DNA of 64,000 nucleotides, taken from contig NZ_FRDK01000003.1 in NCBI RefSeq assembly GCF_900143245.1, forward strand, positions 124,001 through 188,000, written 5' to 3'. The notes beneath the pieces were generated by a model. It saw only the letters and a program-made list of their open reading frames with translations. It searched no databases and was not told where the DNA came from. A program made the translations under genes and the position numbers. This DNA is from Flavobacterium fryxellicola. GTDB taxonomy: Bacteria; Bacteroidota; Bacteroidia; Flavobacteriales; Flavobacteriaceae. Shown piece after piece: positions 33,800 through 42,317 of the stretch; the first letter of the stretch is position 1; every line of letters starts with the position of its first letter.

Positions 33800-34033
33800 T
33801 TATTTTTTTACTTCTGCAGCAGCATCAGTTGCAACATCAGCAGCGTCAGTAGCAGCAGCAGCAGCAGAATCAACAACTTGAGCAGCAGAATCAACTACCA
33901 TTGCAGCAGAATCAACTACCATAGCAGCAGAATCAACAGCAGTTGCAGAATCTTCAGCAGAAGCGTCAGCTTTTTTACATGATACAACAGTCAATACAGC
34001 AACAGCAGCTAAACTTAAAAATACTTTTTTCAT
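33800..34033 (-). CDS. Small Ala-rich lipoprotein with heptad repeats
   Basis: The 77-residue protein has a lipobox (VVSC, Cys19). Behind it lies a tandem repeat of about seven residues, VDSAAMV, in four or more copies, then TDAADVATDAA and a basic end EVKK. The spacing suggests a helical, possibly coiled-coil, surface peptide anchored to the outer membrane, of the Lpp type in general appearance. The nucleotide repeats (GCAGCAGAATCAAC units) could expand or shrink. Confidence 0.7.
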   Translation of the reverse strand: MKKVFLSLAAVAVLTVVSCKKADASAEDSATAVDSAAMVVDSAAMVVDSAAQVVDSAAAAATDAADVATDAAAEVKK

Positions 34034-34225
34034 CTTAATTTAATATAAAAGGTTAATTATTAATTCGTGGCAAAGATATAAATTTTTTAATATGTAAAAT
34101 ATTTTTTTATTTTTTTTTTAAAAAATAATATTTTTTGTCAACGTCCAATTAAATACCAATTATTATGCCAGTTAATACAAATGGTTCATTGCTGTTTGAT
34201 AGCGTTGGTTAAGCCTTTTTTTTGG

Positions 34226-36400
34226 CTATTTTTGTTGTAAGTTCTTCTTTTTCAAGGGTTTAATTTTCTTTGGATGAACTAGCTTTAATTCGCTAATTAA
34301 GTTTTTTGCTCCAGCATATTTATCCATAATAAACAAAACGTAACGTATGTCTACCATGATATTTCGACAAATACTAGGATCATAATATATATCGCTCATT
34401 GTTCCTTCCCAAACCCTGTCAAAATTGAGTCCTATTAGATTTCCATTCCCGTCGATTGCAGGGCTTCCAGAATTGCCTCCTGTAGTGTGATTTGTACCAA
34501 TAAAACAAACTGGCATTTTTCCATTCTCACCGTATGGGCCGTAATCTTTGGTATTATAAAGATCAATTAATTTTGATGGGACATCAAATTCATAATCGCC
34601 TGGTATGTATTTTTCCATCACACCATCTAAGTACGTTATTGGGGTGTATAGCGTAGCGTCTTTAGGTTCGTATCCTTTTACTTTTCCATAGGTTACTCTT
34701 AAAGTACTATTGGCATCTGGAAATATACGACCGTCTGTATTCAATTCTAATTGCGCTTTCATGTAAGTGCGTTGCAATGCGGTAATAGTCAAGTTAATGT
34801 CGTCGTATTTTGGCGCAATTTCTTTCGCATATTTATCGGCTAATTCTTTTGCTAAAAGGAATCCTGGATCAGAATTTAGTTTCGTTATCACAGTATTTGC
34901 ATCACCGGATAGCAATTCTTTGAGGCCTTCGTAACTTTTAAGTTTAGATTTGGAATAAATTTCCGAAGCTAATTTTTTGGCATTTACATTTACCAAGCTT
35001 TGTGGTAAAAATTGTTTGGGTGATTTGGTGGCATACAACTCGATTAGTTGTTCAAATACTTTTTCATCTACCGTTGCATTGAAATTTTTGTAAAAATCAG
35101 CCAATCCGCTACTTAAATTATTTTTTCTGTCCGTGAATGCTTGTTCTCCTTTGGTTTTGTAAACTTGCTCTAATTGATATAATCTGTATCCAGTACTTAG
35201 CAATTCAGTATTGCGTTGTACGGTTTCCATAAAGTAGTCTCTAGCGAGTGCGTAAGGAGCGATTTCGGTATAGTTTTTTTCGAAGTCAGCTAAGAGTGTG
35301 CCGTATTCTTTTTCTTTACCTGCTTTTGTTATTTTTTGCTGAAACGCTTTTTCAGTTTCTCTTTTTATGGCAACGGCATTGGATTTTTTTAATCCTTGCG
35401 TTTCGCCAATCCATTTTTTCCAATAATTGGCAATACTCGCATATTTTGAAGCGTACTGAATTTTAATAGCGTTGTCTTTTCGCATAAAGCCATCGGCAAC
35501 TTTCAAGGCTTTGTCTCTGATTTCGATTTTGGCCGGATTCAGTTCGTTTACAATTTGTTCAATTGCAACGGCAGGCAAGTACTCGTTTGTTTTTCCAGGA
35601 TAACCAAATACCAGAGTAAAATCATCTTCGGCTATGCCATCAAGAGAAATAGGAAGGAAGTGTTTTGGAGTGTAGGGCACATTATCTTTCGAATATTTTG
35701 CTGGACGGTTGTTTTTGTCCGCATAAATTCTGAATAAAGAAAAGTCTCCTGTATGACGTGGCCAAACCCAATTGTCAGTATCTGAGCCAAATTTTCCTAT
35801 CGAAGTAGGCGGAGCACCAACGAGGCGGACATCCGTAAACGTCTCTGTTACAAAAAGCATGTATTGGTTTCCTTCATAAAAAGTACGAATTTTATTTTCC
35901 TGCCAATTTTCCTTTGGTAAAGAATTGGTTAAAGCTGAAATGTTTTCTTGAATCTTCTTTTGTTTTTCGGCTTCGTTTGTTACTGCAGCAGTTCCCTCTA
36001 AAACCAACGTAGTTACATCTTCAATTTTTACCATAAAAGTAACTGTCAAACCTTCGTTTGGCAATTCTTCTTCCATTTTGTAGGCCCAAAAACCGTCTGT
36101 GAGGTAATCGTGGTCTACCGTAGAGTGCGATTGAATTTGGGAATAGCCACAATGATGATTGGTTAATATCAGTCCTTTTGGCGAAATAACTTCAGAGGTA
36201 CAACCTCCGTTAAAATGAGGAACAGCATCTTTCATGCTTGACTGATTTACATCATAAATGTCTTTTACAGACATTTTCATGCCTAGGTTTTTCATTTCTG
36301 TCTCATTCATTCCTTTTAATAGGGAAGGAATCCACATGCCTCCTTGTTGGGCTTGTGTCTGGATGACGAATAATAATAGGAATAGTTTTAAAAATTTCAT
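34226..36400 (-). CDS. dpp11: S46 family dipeptidyl-peptidase, DPP11 type
   Basis: The 724-residue protein has a signal peptide (to about 18) and S46 features: the active-site His region LTNHHCGY (His83), the WPRHTGDF segment with the Asp, and Ser644 in GGNSGSPA. Arg662 (FDRVWEG) lies 18 residues after the nucleophile, at the place where P. gingivalis DPP11 has Arg673, which makes it cleave after Asp or Glu. DPP7 has Gly there. It releases dipeptides in the periplasm, feeding peptide catabolism. Confidence 0.92.
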   Translation of the reverse strand: MKFLKLFLLLFVIQTQAQQGGMWIPSLLKGMNETEMKNLGMKMSVKDIYDVNQSSMKDAVPHFNGGCTSEVISPKGLILTNHHCGYSQIQSHSTVDHDYLTDGFWAYKMEEELPNEGLTVTFMVKIEDVTTLVLEGTAAVTNEAEKQKKIQENISALTNSLPKENWQENKIRTFYEGNQYMLFVTETFTDVRLVGAPPTSIGKFGSDTDNWVWPRHTGDFSLFRIYADKNNRPAKYSKDNVPYTPKHFLPISLDGIAEDDFTLVFGYPGKTNEYLPAVAIEQIVNELNPAKIEIRDKALKVADGFMRKDNAIKIQYASKYASIANYWKKWIGETQGLKKSNAVAIKRETEKAFQQKITKAGKEKEYGTLLADFEKNYTEIAPYALARDYFMETVQRNTELLSTGYRLYQLEQVYKTKGEQAFTDRKNNLSSGLADFYKNFNATVDEKVFEQLIELYATKSPKQFLPQSLVNVNAKKLASEIYSKSKLKSYEGLKELLSGDANTVITKLNSDPGFLLAKELADKYAKEIAPKYDDINLTITALQRTYMKAQLELNTDGRIFPDANSTLRVTYGKVKGYEPKDATLYTPITYLDGVMEKYIPGDYEFDVPSKLIDLYNTKDYGPYGENGKMPVCFIGTNHTTGGNSGSPAIDGNGNLIGLNFDRVWEGTMSDIYYDPSICRNIMVDIRYVLFIMDKYAGAKNLISELKLVHPKKIKPLKKKNLQQK

Positions 36401-36423
36401 GTTTATCTATTTAGTTTGCATTT

Positions 36424-36870
36424 TTATCTGGTTTTGTATGCCATTAATTTTCGATTGTGTAATTCAAAACCGCTGGCAAGATACAATTTTTGCGCGTTTT
36501 GATTGTGATTTTCTATCTCTAGATAGATTAATTGCAGTGCTAATTTACTGCTTTCCTCCAAAATAAATGCTATCGTGAGCTTCCCAATTCCTTTCCCTCG
36601 TGCATTTTTAGTCAGGTATAATTCATCTAAAAAAGCAATTTTGCCTTGGTACTCAAAACTGAATATAAAAGTTAAAATAACGTAACCCACGACTTCGTTA
36701 TCGGATATAATCAGCCATGACCGCCCTAAGTTTTCATTGGAAATAAAGTCACGAAATAAAGATTTGGATACTTCAATGTCAATTGGATAATTATCAATAG
36801 CATAGAAATCCTGCATCAATAGTACAATTGATTCAATATCACATAGCGCTGCGGGTTTAAATTGGATCAT
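36424..36870 (-). CDS. GNAT family N-acetyltransferase
   Basis: The 148-residue protein has the GNAT core: beta-strand pair EVVGYVILTF, the acetyl-CoA motif ARGKGIGKLT and the C-terminal LYLASGFELHNRKLM. The substrate is not indicated. Its start overlaps the end of waaA by 14 bases, so the two genes are translated from one transcript. Confidence 0.85.
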   Translation of the reverse strand: MIQFKPAALCDIESIVLLMQDFYAIDNYPIDIEVSKSLFRDFISNENLGRSWLIISDNEVVGYVILTFIFSFEYQGKIAFLDELYLTKNARGKGIGKLTIAFILEESSKLALQLIYLEIENHNQNAQKLYLASGFELHNRKLMAYKTR

Positions 36871-38098
36871 TTAAAATATGTTTTAAAATAATGGCAGTGG
36901 CGCCCTGATTCATTTGGACAAAGGTGCCGCAAACATGTCCTTTTTCATGTCTGATGTCATCATTTCTAATGAGGTTTGCGAAGGTTTCTTTCAGTTCGTC
37001 CCCGTTTTTTATAACCATACATGCTTCGATATTGACTAGAGCGGTTGCTTCTGCAAAATGCGAATAGTTAGGACCAATAACAATTGGAACACCAAAAGTT
37101 GCCGGTTCCAATACATTGTGAACTCCCGGATTCCCAAATCCGCCACCTACGTAAGCGATGTCTGCATAACTATAAATTTTGGTCAAAATCCCTATGGTAT
37201 CAATAATGAAAACATCAAAGTCAGCCAAATTTTTTCCTTCTTTTTCAGAGAATAAAATGGTTTTTTTAGTGATGCTATTTTTTAATTGTTCAATTTGCTC
37301 TACTTTAATATTATGTGGCGCAATGATAAATTTGATTTTTAAAGTATTTGAATTTATAAATTCAATCAATAGATTTTCATCTTTTGGCCAAGAACTTCCC
37401 ACGACAATAGTAAGTGTGTTATTTTTGAATTGGGAAATAAAGTCCAATGAATTGTCTTTTTCCAATATAGTGGCAACACGATCAAAACGGGTATCCCCAG
37501 AAACAGCAACATTGGTTTTGCCAATGTGTTGTAGTAGTTTTTTTGACGTTTCATTTTGAACAAAGAAATAAGTAAATGTGTCCAGCGCTTCTCTATAAAA
37601 ACCACCATACCATTTGAAAAATAGTTGGTTCTTTCTAAGAATTCCTGAAATTAAATAGGTTTTAGTTTGTCGTTTTTTTAGTTCAGCTAGATAATTTGGC
37701 CAGTATTCATATTTGATAAAAAACACTAAATCGGGATGCACGAGTTTTAAAAATTGTTGTGCATTTTTCTGGGTGTCCAATGGCAAATAAACGGTAACAT
37801 CTGCCACACTATTATTTTTACGAACTTCATAGCCTGAAGGGGAGAAAAAAGTAACCACTATTTTATGTGAGGGAAATTGCTCTTTTATCTTTTCAATTAC
37901 AGGCAAGCCCTGTTCATATTCACCAAGTGAAGCGGCATGAAACCAAACTGTTTTGTCAGTAGGTTTTATTTTTTGTTCCAAAAAAGGAAAAACTACTTTC
38001 CGTCCATCCACAAAAAGTTTCATTTTTGCGCTGAAAAGAGCACTGATTTTTATTAAAAAACCAGCAAAATGTACCAATAGAGTATAGAGAAAAAGCAT
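36857..38098 (-). CDS. waaA: 3-deoxy-D-manno-octulosonic acid transferase (Kdo transferase)
   Basis: The 413-residue enzyme starts with a hydrophobic membrane anchor (about 1-22). It then has WFHAASLGEYEQG with the catalytic Glu around residue 60, the GT-B N-terminal region PSHKIVVTFFSPSGYEV, and the acceptor region VLEPATFGVPIVIGPN. It attaches Kdo to lipid A, an essential step of LPS core assembly at the inner membrane. It is co-transcribed with the GNAT gene. Confidence 0.93.
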   Translation of the reverse strand: MLFLYTLLVHFAGFLIKISALFSAKMKLFVDGRKVVFPFLEQKIKPTDKTVWFHAASLGEYEQGLPVIEKIKEQFPSHKIVVTFFSPSGYEVRKNNSVADVTVYLPLDTQKNAQQFLKLVHPDLVFFIKYEYWPNYLAELKKRQTKTYLISGILRKNQLFFKWYGGFYREALDTFTYFFVQNETSKKLLQHIGKTNVAVSGDTRFDRVATILEKDNSLDFISQFKNNTLTIVVGSSWPKDENLLIEFINSNTLKIKFIIAPHNIKVEQIEQLKNSITKKTILFSEKEGKNLADFDVFIIDTIGILTKIYSYADIAYVGGGFGNPGVHNVLEPATFGVPIVIGPNYSHFAEATALVNIEACMVIKNGDELKETFANLIRNDDIRHEKGHVCGTFVQMNQGATAIILKHILNDPI

Positions 38099-38227
38099 AT
38101 TTGAAATATTTTGGCTAAAATACGCTTTCTTTATTTTAGTTTCTTCGCAAAGAAATATTTAAATTTTGGTTGTCAGGAGATCATTTTTTATTTGAATAGA
38201 AATTATCTTTTTTTAATGTGGGTAGTA

Positions 38228-38257
38228 TTGGTTTCAACTCATAAATAACTATTTTTG
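38228..38257 (+). promoter_or_regulatory. Promoter of the DegT-galE transcript
   Basis: TTG (38228-38230), exactly 19 bases, TATTTTTG (38250-38257). The first gene starts 71 bases downstream. Confidence 0.7.
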
Positions 38258-38327
38258 TTCTTCTTTTTAAGAAAGAATTTACAGTGTTTAGAAACAGGAA
38301 GCTTTCGAACATTAAACAAAAATCAAA

Positions 38328-39458
38328 ATGAAAAAAATCCAAATGGTTGACTTAAAAAGTCAATATGAAAAAATAAAAGACGTCGTTAACATTTCTATTC
38401 AGGAAGTTTTAGACACTAATACGTATATTAACGGACCTCAGGTTCATGAATTTCAAAAATCCTTAGAAGCGTATTTAGATGTAAAACATGTAATTCCATG
38501 CGCTAATGGAACCGATGCCTTACAAATTGCGATGATGGGATTGGATTTAAAGCCAGGCGATGAGGTTATTACGGCTGATTTTACTTTTGCAGCAACCGTT
38601 GAAGTTATCGCTTTGTTACAATTGACCCCAATTTTAGTCGATGTGGATCTGTACAATATGAATATTTCCATTGAAGGGATTAAAAAAGCGATAACACCAA
38701 AAACAAAAGCAATTGTGCCCGTTCATTTATTTGGTCGTGCTGCCAATATGGAAGCTATTATGGCGATCGCCAAAGAATATAATTTATATGTCATCGAAGA
38801 TAATGCGCAAGCAATCGGGGCCAATTGTAAATTTTCTGACGTAACGAAAAAGAAAGCAGGTACCATAGGACATGTAGGCGCTACGTCCTTTTTTCCATCA
38901 AAAAATCTAGGGTGTTATGGAGATGGCGGTGCTATTTTTACTAATGATGATGACTTGGCTCATAAACTTCGCGGAATTGTAAATCACGGAATGTACGAGC
39001 GATACCACCATGATGTTGTAGGTGTGAATTCCCGTTTAGATAGTATTCAGGCCGCCGTTTTGAATGCGAAGTTGCCTTTATTAGATCAATACGGACGAGC
39101 GAGACAAGATGCTGCCAGAAAATATTCAGCGGCTTTTGAAGGTCATAAAAATATCATTGCACCGAGTATTTGCGATATTTGTGATTGTCACGTTTTTCAT
39201 CAATATACGTTGCGAATTATAGATGCCGACAGGGATGGCTTAATGCAACACTTATTAGACAAAGGAATCCCTTGTGCTATTTATTACCCTATTCCGTTGC
39301 ATTCGCAAAAAGCATACGCTGATTCTCGTTATAAAGAAGAAGATTTTCCGGTAACCAATCAACTGGTAAAAGAAGTTCTTTCGTTACCAATGCACACGGA
39401 ATTAGAAGACGAGCAAATTAAATTCATCACGGACAGTGTTTTAGAATTTTTAAAATAA
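38328..39458 (+). CDS. DegT/DnrJ/EryC1/StrS family aminotransferase
   Basis: The 376-residue PLP enzyme has the family layout: NGPQVHEFQKSLEAYL, GTDALQIAM, VHLFGRAANM, ENAQAIGA-type (EDNAQAIGA) and the internal-aldimine Lys192 in FFPSKNLGCYGDGG. These enzymes make amino sugars from keto sugars for surface polysaccharides. Its galE neighbour downstream supports a sugar-nucleotide role. The exact sugar is not shown. Confidence 0.9.
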   Translation: MKKIQMVDLKSQYEKIKDVVNISIQEVLDTNTYINGPQVHEFQKSLEAYLDVKHVIPCANGTDALQIAMMGLDLKPGDEVITADFTFAATVEVIALLQLTPILVDVDLYNMNISIEGIKKAITPKTKAIVPVHLFGRAANMEAIMAIAKEYNLYVIEDNAQAIGANCKFSDVTKKKAGTIGHVGATSFFPSKNLGCYGDGGAIFTNDDDLAHKLRGIVNHGMYERYHHDVVGVNSRLDSIQAAVLNAKLPLLDQYGRARQDAARKYSAAFEGHKNIIAPSICDICDCHVFHQYTLRIIDADRDGLMQHLLDKGIPCAIYYPIPLHSQKAYADSRYKEEDFPVTNQLVKEVLSLPMHTELEDEQIKFITDSVLEFLK

Positions 39459-39541
39459 TAAAAAGATGCGATTCATCACGTCTTTTATATCGGATATAAC
39501 GACCAAAATACACTATTAGGGTTTTAAAAAATAAATAAATT

Positions 39542-40555
39542 ATGAAAATAGTAGTCACAGGTGGTTTGGGTTTCATAGGATCTCATACGGTAGTAGAATT
39601 ACAAAACGAAGGATATGAAGTGATTGTTGTGGATAATTTATCAAATACTTCCTTGAGTGTTTTGGACGGAATTCAGGCTATTACTGGAAAAGTTCCGGCC
39701 TTCGAAAAATTAGATTTGCGGGAGAAAAAGAAGGTACAAGATTTTTTTAAAAGACACCATGATATATCAGGTGTAATTCATTTTGCAGCTTCAAAAGCAG
39801 TGGGAGAAAGTGTTGAAAATCCATTGTTGTACTATGAAAATAATATCAATGCACTAGTTTATGTTTTACAAGAATTACAGCAAAAAACGGAAGCAAATTT
39901 TATCTTTAGTTCCTCTTGTACCGTTTACGGCCAAGCTGAAACCATGCCAATTACAGAAAATGCTTCCATTCAAACTGCGATGTCTCCTTATGGAAACACA
40001 AAACAAATAGGAGAAGAAATCATTACTGATACTGCCAAAGTAACTAATATTAATGCTATTTTATTGCGTTATTTTAATCCTATTGGTTCACATCCATCCG
40101 CTGAAATAGGAGAATTGCCTATTGGAGTGCCCCAGAATTTAGTGCCGTTTATTACGCAAACCGGTTTTGGATTGCGAAAAGAATTAGCTGTTTATGGCGA
40201 TGATTACCCAACTCCAGATGGAACAGCAGTACGCGATTATATTCACGTAGTCGATTTGGCGAAAGCCCATGTGATTGCTTTACAACGCTTGTTGAATAAA
40301 AAAAATACGGAGAAAGTAGAAACGTTTAATTTGGGAACTGGAACTGGAAGTTCGGTATTAGAGGTTATTAAAGCTTTCGAAAAAGTTAGCGGTAAAAAAC
40401 TGCCTTATAAAATTGTAGGGCGCAGAGAAGGTGACATTACTTCGGCTTACGCCAATACGGATAAAGCCAATGCAGTTCTGGGATGGAAAGCGCAATCTAC
40501 ACTTGAACAAGCGATGGCTAGCGCTTGGAAATGGGAACAGAAAATAAGAAGTTAA
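39542..40555 (+). CDS. galE: UDP-glucose 4-epimerase
   Basis: The 337-residue short-chain dehydrogenase has the NAD motif GGLGFIGSH (7-15), the FAASKAVGESV segment, a Ser in SSSCTVYG and the catalytic pair Tyr150 and Lys154 in SPYGNTK. The C-terminal GRREGDITSAYANTDKA identifies GalE against other epimerases. It interconverts UDP-glucose and UDP-galactose for surface sugars, beside the aminotransferase gene. Confidence 0.94.
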   Translation: MKIVVTGGLGFIGSHTVVELQNEGYEVIVVDNLSNTSLSVLDGIQAITGKVPAFEKLDLREKKKVQDFFKRHHDISGVIHFAASKAVGESVENPLLYYENNINALVYVLQELQQKTEANFIFSSSCTVYGQAETMPITENASIQTAMSPYGNTKQIGEEIITDTAKVTNINAILLRYFNPIGSHPSAEIGELPIGVPQNLVPFITQTGFGLRKELAVYGDDYPTPDGTAVRDYIHVVDLAKAHVIALQRLLNKKNTEKVETFNLGTGTGSSVLEVIKAFEKVSGKKLPYKIVGRREGDITSAYANTDKANAVLGWKAQSTLEQAMASAWKWEQKIRS

Positions 40556-40593
40556 CAATCAATTTTCAGTTTTTTATGTTCACTATAAATTAT

Positions 40594-40632
40594 AATCCCA
40601 ATTTATCTCAGATGATAATTTGGGATTTTTTT
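40594..40632 (+). terminator. Terminator after galE
   Basis: AATCCCA pairs with TGGGATT, with further pairs ATTTATC/GATAATT, followed by T7. Confidence 0.7.
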
Positions 40633-40672
40633 GCTATTTATTTGTATATTAGATGCTGAAAATCATTTCGTT

Positions 40673-40870
40673 ATGAATACTAATAAAAGAAAAGTACCTA
40701 TAGAAAAGGCTGAGGAACCAATCGTTTCTTATACTATTTCTCAAACTAAATCAGAGAATGAAAGGCGAAACAGCTTTGATTTTGATGCTGAATTTGAAAA
40801 GGGTTATACGCCTGAGCAGTTTAAACAGGAAATCTTCAAACGAATAAAAGCCTATCCTTGGAAAAAGTAA
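40673..40870 (+). CDS. Antitoxin-like protein of a toxin-antitoxin pair
   Basis: I start at the ATG at 40673 (65 residues). The frame upstream lacks family-like sequence. The product ends FDAEFEKGYTPEQFKQEIFK, then RIKAYPWKK, a type I recognise from Bacteroidota antitoxins paired with RelE-like proteins. The toxin frame overlaps its end. The frame is intact while the toxin is broken. Confidence 0.65.
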   Translation: MNTNKRKVPIEKAEEPIVSYTISQTKSENERRNSFDFDAEFEKGYTPEQFKQEIFKRIKAYPWKK

Positions 40871-41175
40871 TTTTTAAAAAAGAAGTACTAGAGTATACAG
40901 ATGAACTAGTTTTTATTCTCTTTAAAGAAAATTATTTTAATTATGCTTAAAATGCTCTTTTACATGTTGATAAAAACGCAGCTTTTATTCTTTTTGAAAT
41001 CTCTGTTTTTCCGCATAAAAAAACACCAAAACTCTTTATTTATTTAGGTTCGAATTACATATTTTATAAAGCTAATAAACGTACCACTTGGTACATTTTT
41101 TTCGAAAAGCAAAAGGGCAATTACTTAATCACAGGAATTTTAAATAATCATTGCGTTGAAGCGAACGATTTGTAA
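40858..41175 (+). pseudogene. RelE-like toxin, interrupted by a stop codon
   Basis: From a TTG at 40858 the frame reads LEKVIFKKEVLEYTDEL onward and keeps the family words LGSNYIFYKANKRTTWYIFF and LITGILNNHCVEAN to a stop at 41173. A TAA at 40948-40950 (codon 31) cuts it. The upstream half is too short for a RelE fold, so the toxin is probably inactive, unless the stop is read through or strain-variable. Confidence 0.75.
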
Positions 41176-41181
41176 TGAAAA

Positions 41182-41211
41182 AATCCTCAAGAACTTTCGC
41201 TCATGAGGATT
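41182..41211. terminator. Terminator between toxin remnant and fabD
   Basis: AATCCTCA and TGAGGATT form a perfect 8-bp stem with A-rich and T-rich flanks. It lies between convergent genes. Confidence 0.55.
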
Positions 41212-41260
41212 GTATATTTATAAACACACTGATCACTATAAATTGATCACTGAATACTAA

Positions 41261-42136
41261 TTAAGCATTCGCAGTCGCCGCTTCCTTATCAATTTTACCA
41301 ATCAATCCGGCTAATACTTTTCCTGGACCTACTTCAGTAAATAAAGTAGCGCCGTCTTTTATCATTTGTTGCACCGATTGTGTCCATTTTACTGGAGCAG
41401 TCAATTGAATAATTAAGTTCTTCTTGATTTCGGCTGGATCTGAAACGGCACTAGCCGTTACATTTTGGTAAACCGGACAAATAGGAGTAGCGAAAGTGGT
41501 CGCTTCAATAGCTGCAGCCAGTTCTTCACGAGCTGGTTCCATCATTGGAGAGTGAAAAGCACCGCCAACGGGTAATAATAGTGCCCGTTTTGCTCCTGCG
41601 GCTTTCATCGCCTCGCACGCTTTTTCTACTGCTGATGTTTCTCCTGAAATTACTAATTGTCCTGGGCAGTTATAATTTGCAGCTACTACAATTCCGTCAA
41701 TTGAAGCACAAACTTCCTCCACAATAGTGTCAGCCAATCCTAAAACGGCTGCCATTGTAGATGGTTTGATTTCGCACGCTTTTTGCATGGCCAAAGCGCG
41801 TTGGGAAACCAATCGCAGTCCATCTTCAAAAGACAAAGCACCATTGGCTACTAAAGCAGAGAACTCACCTAATGAATGTCCTGCAACCATTTCTGGTCTG
41901 AAATCTTCCCCTAAGGTTTTTGCTAAAATTACAGAATGCAGGAAAACAGCGGGCTGCGTCACTTTGGTTTCTTTCAATTCTTCAGCTGTTCCGCTAAACA
42001 TGATGTCTGTAATGCGAAACCCTACTATTTCGTTTGCTTTTTCAAATAATTCTTTTGCAAGAGGAGAATTTTCATATAAATCTTTACCCATTCCTGTAAA
42101 TTGCGCGCCTTGACCTGGAAATACGTATGCTTTCAT
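41261..42136 (-). CDS. fabD: Malonyl-CoA:ACP transacylase
   Basis: The 291-residue enzyme has FPGQGAQ at 6-12, the nucleophile Ser88 in GHSLGEF, and the active-site His in GGAFHSPMM. It loads malonate onto acyl carrier protein for fatty acid synthesis. The gene stands alone between a toxin remnant and an unknown membrane protein gene. Confidence 0.95.
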   Translation of the reverse strand: MKAYVFPGQGAQFTGMGKDLYENSPLAKELFEKANEIVGFRITDIMFSGTAEELKETKVTQPAVFLHSVILAKTLGEDFRPEMVAGHSLGEFSALVANGALSFEDGLRLVSQRALAMQKACEIKPSTMAAVLGLADTIVEEVCASIDGIVVAANYNCPGQLVISGETSAVEKACEAMKAAGAKRALLLPVGGAFHSPMMEPAREELAAAIEATTFATPICPVYQNVTASAVSDPAEIKKNLIIQLTAPVKWTQSVQQMIKDGATLFTEVGPGKVLAGLIGKIDKEAATANA

Positions 42137-42317
42137 GTGTTTGTTTTAAAGATTGAAAAAATGTGAAGATTGAAAAGTTAGTTTCAATCGGGATGTAAAA
42201 ATACTATTTTTTGCGGTATTGCAAATCAGGTTGCTCTATTCTTTAAAAATGATGCTTTCTTAAGTGTAACAATTAATAGTATTAAAGACTAATTAGAAAC
42301 TATAAAGATTGACTATT

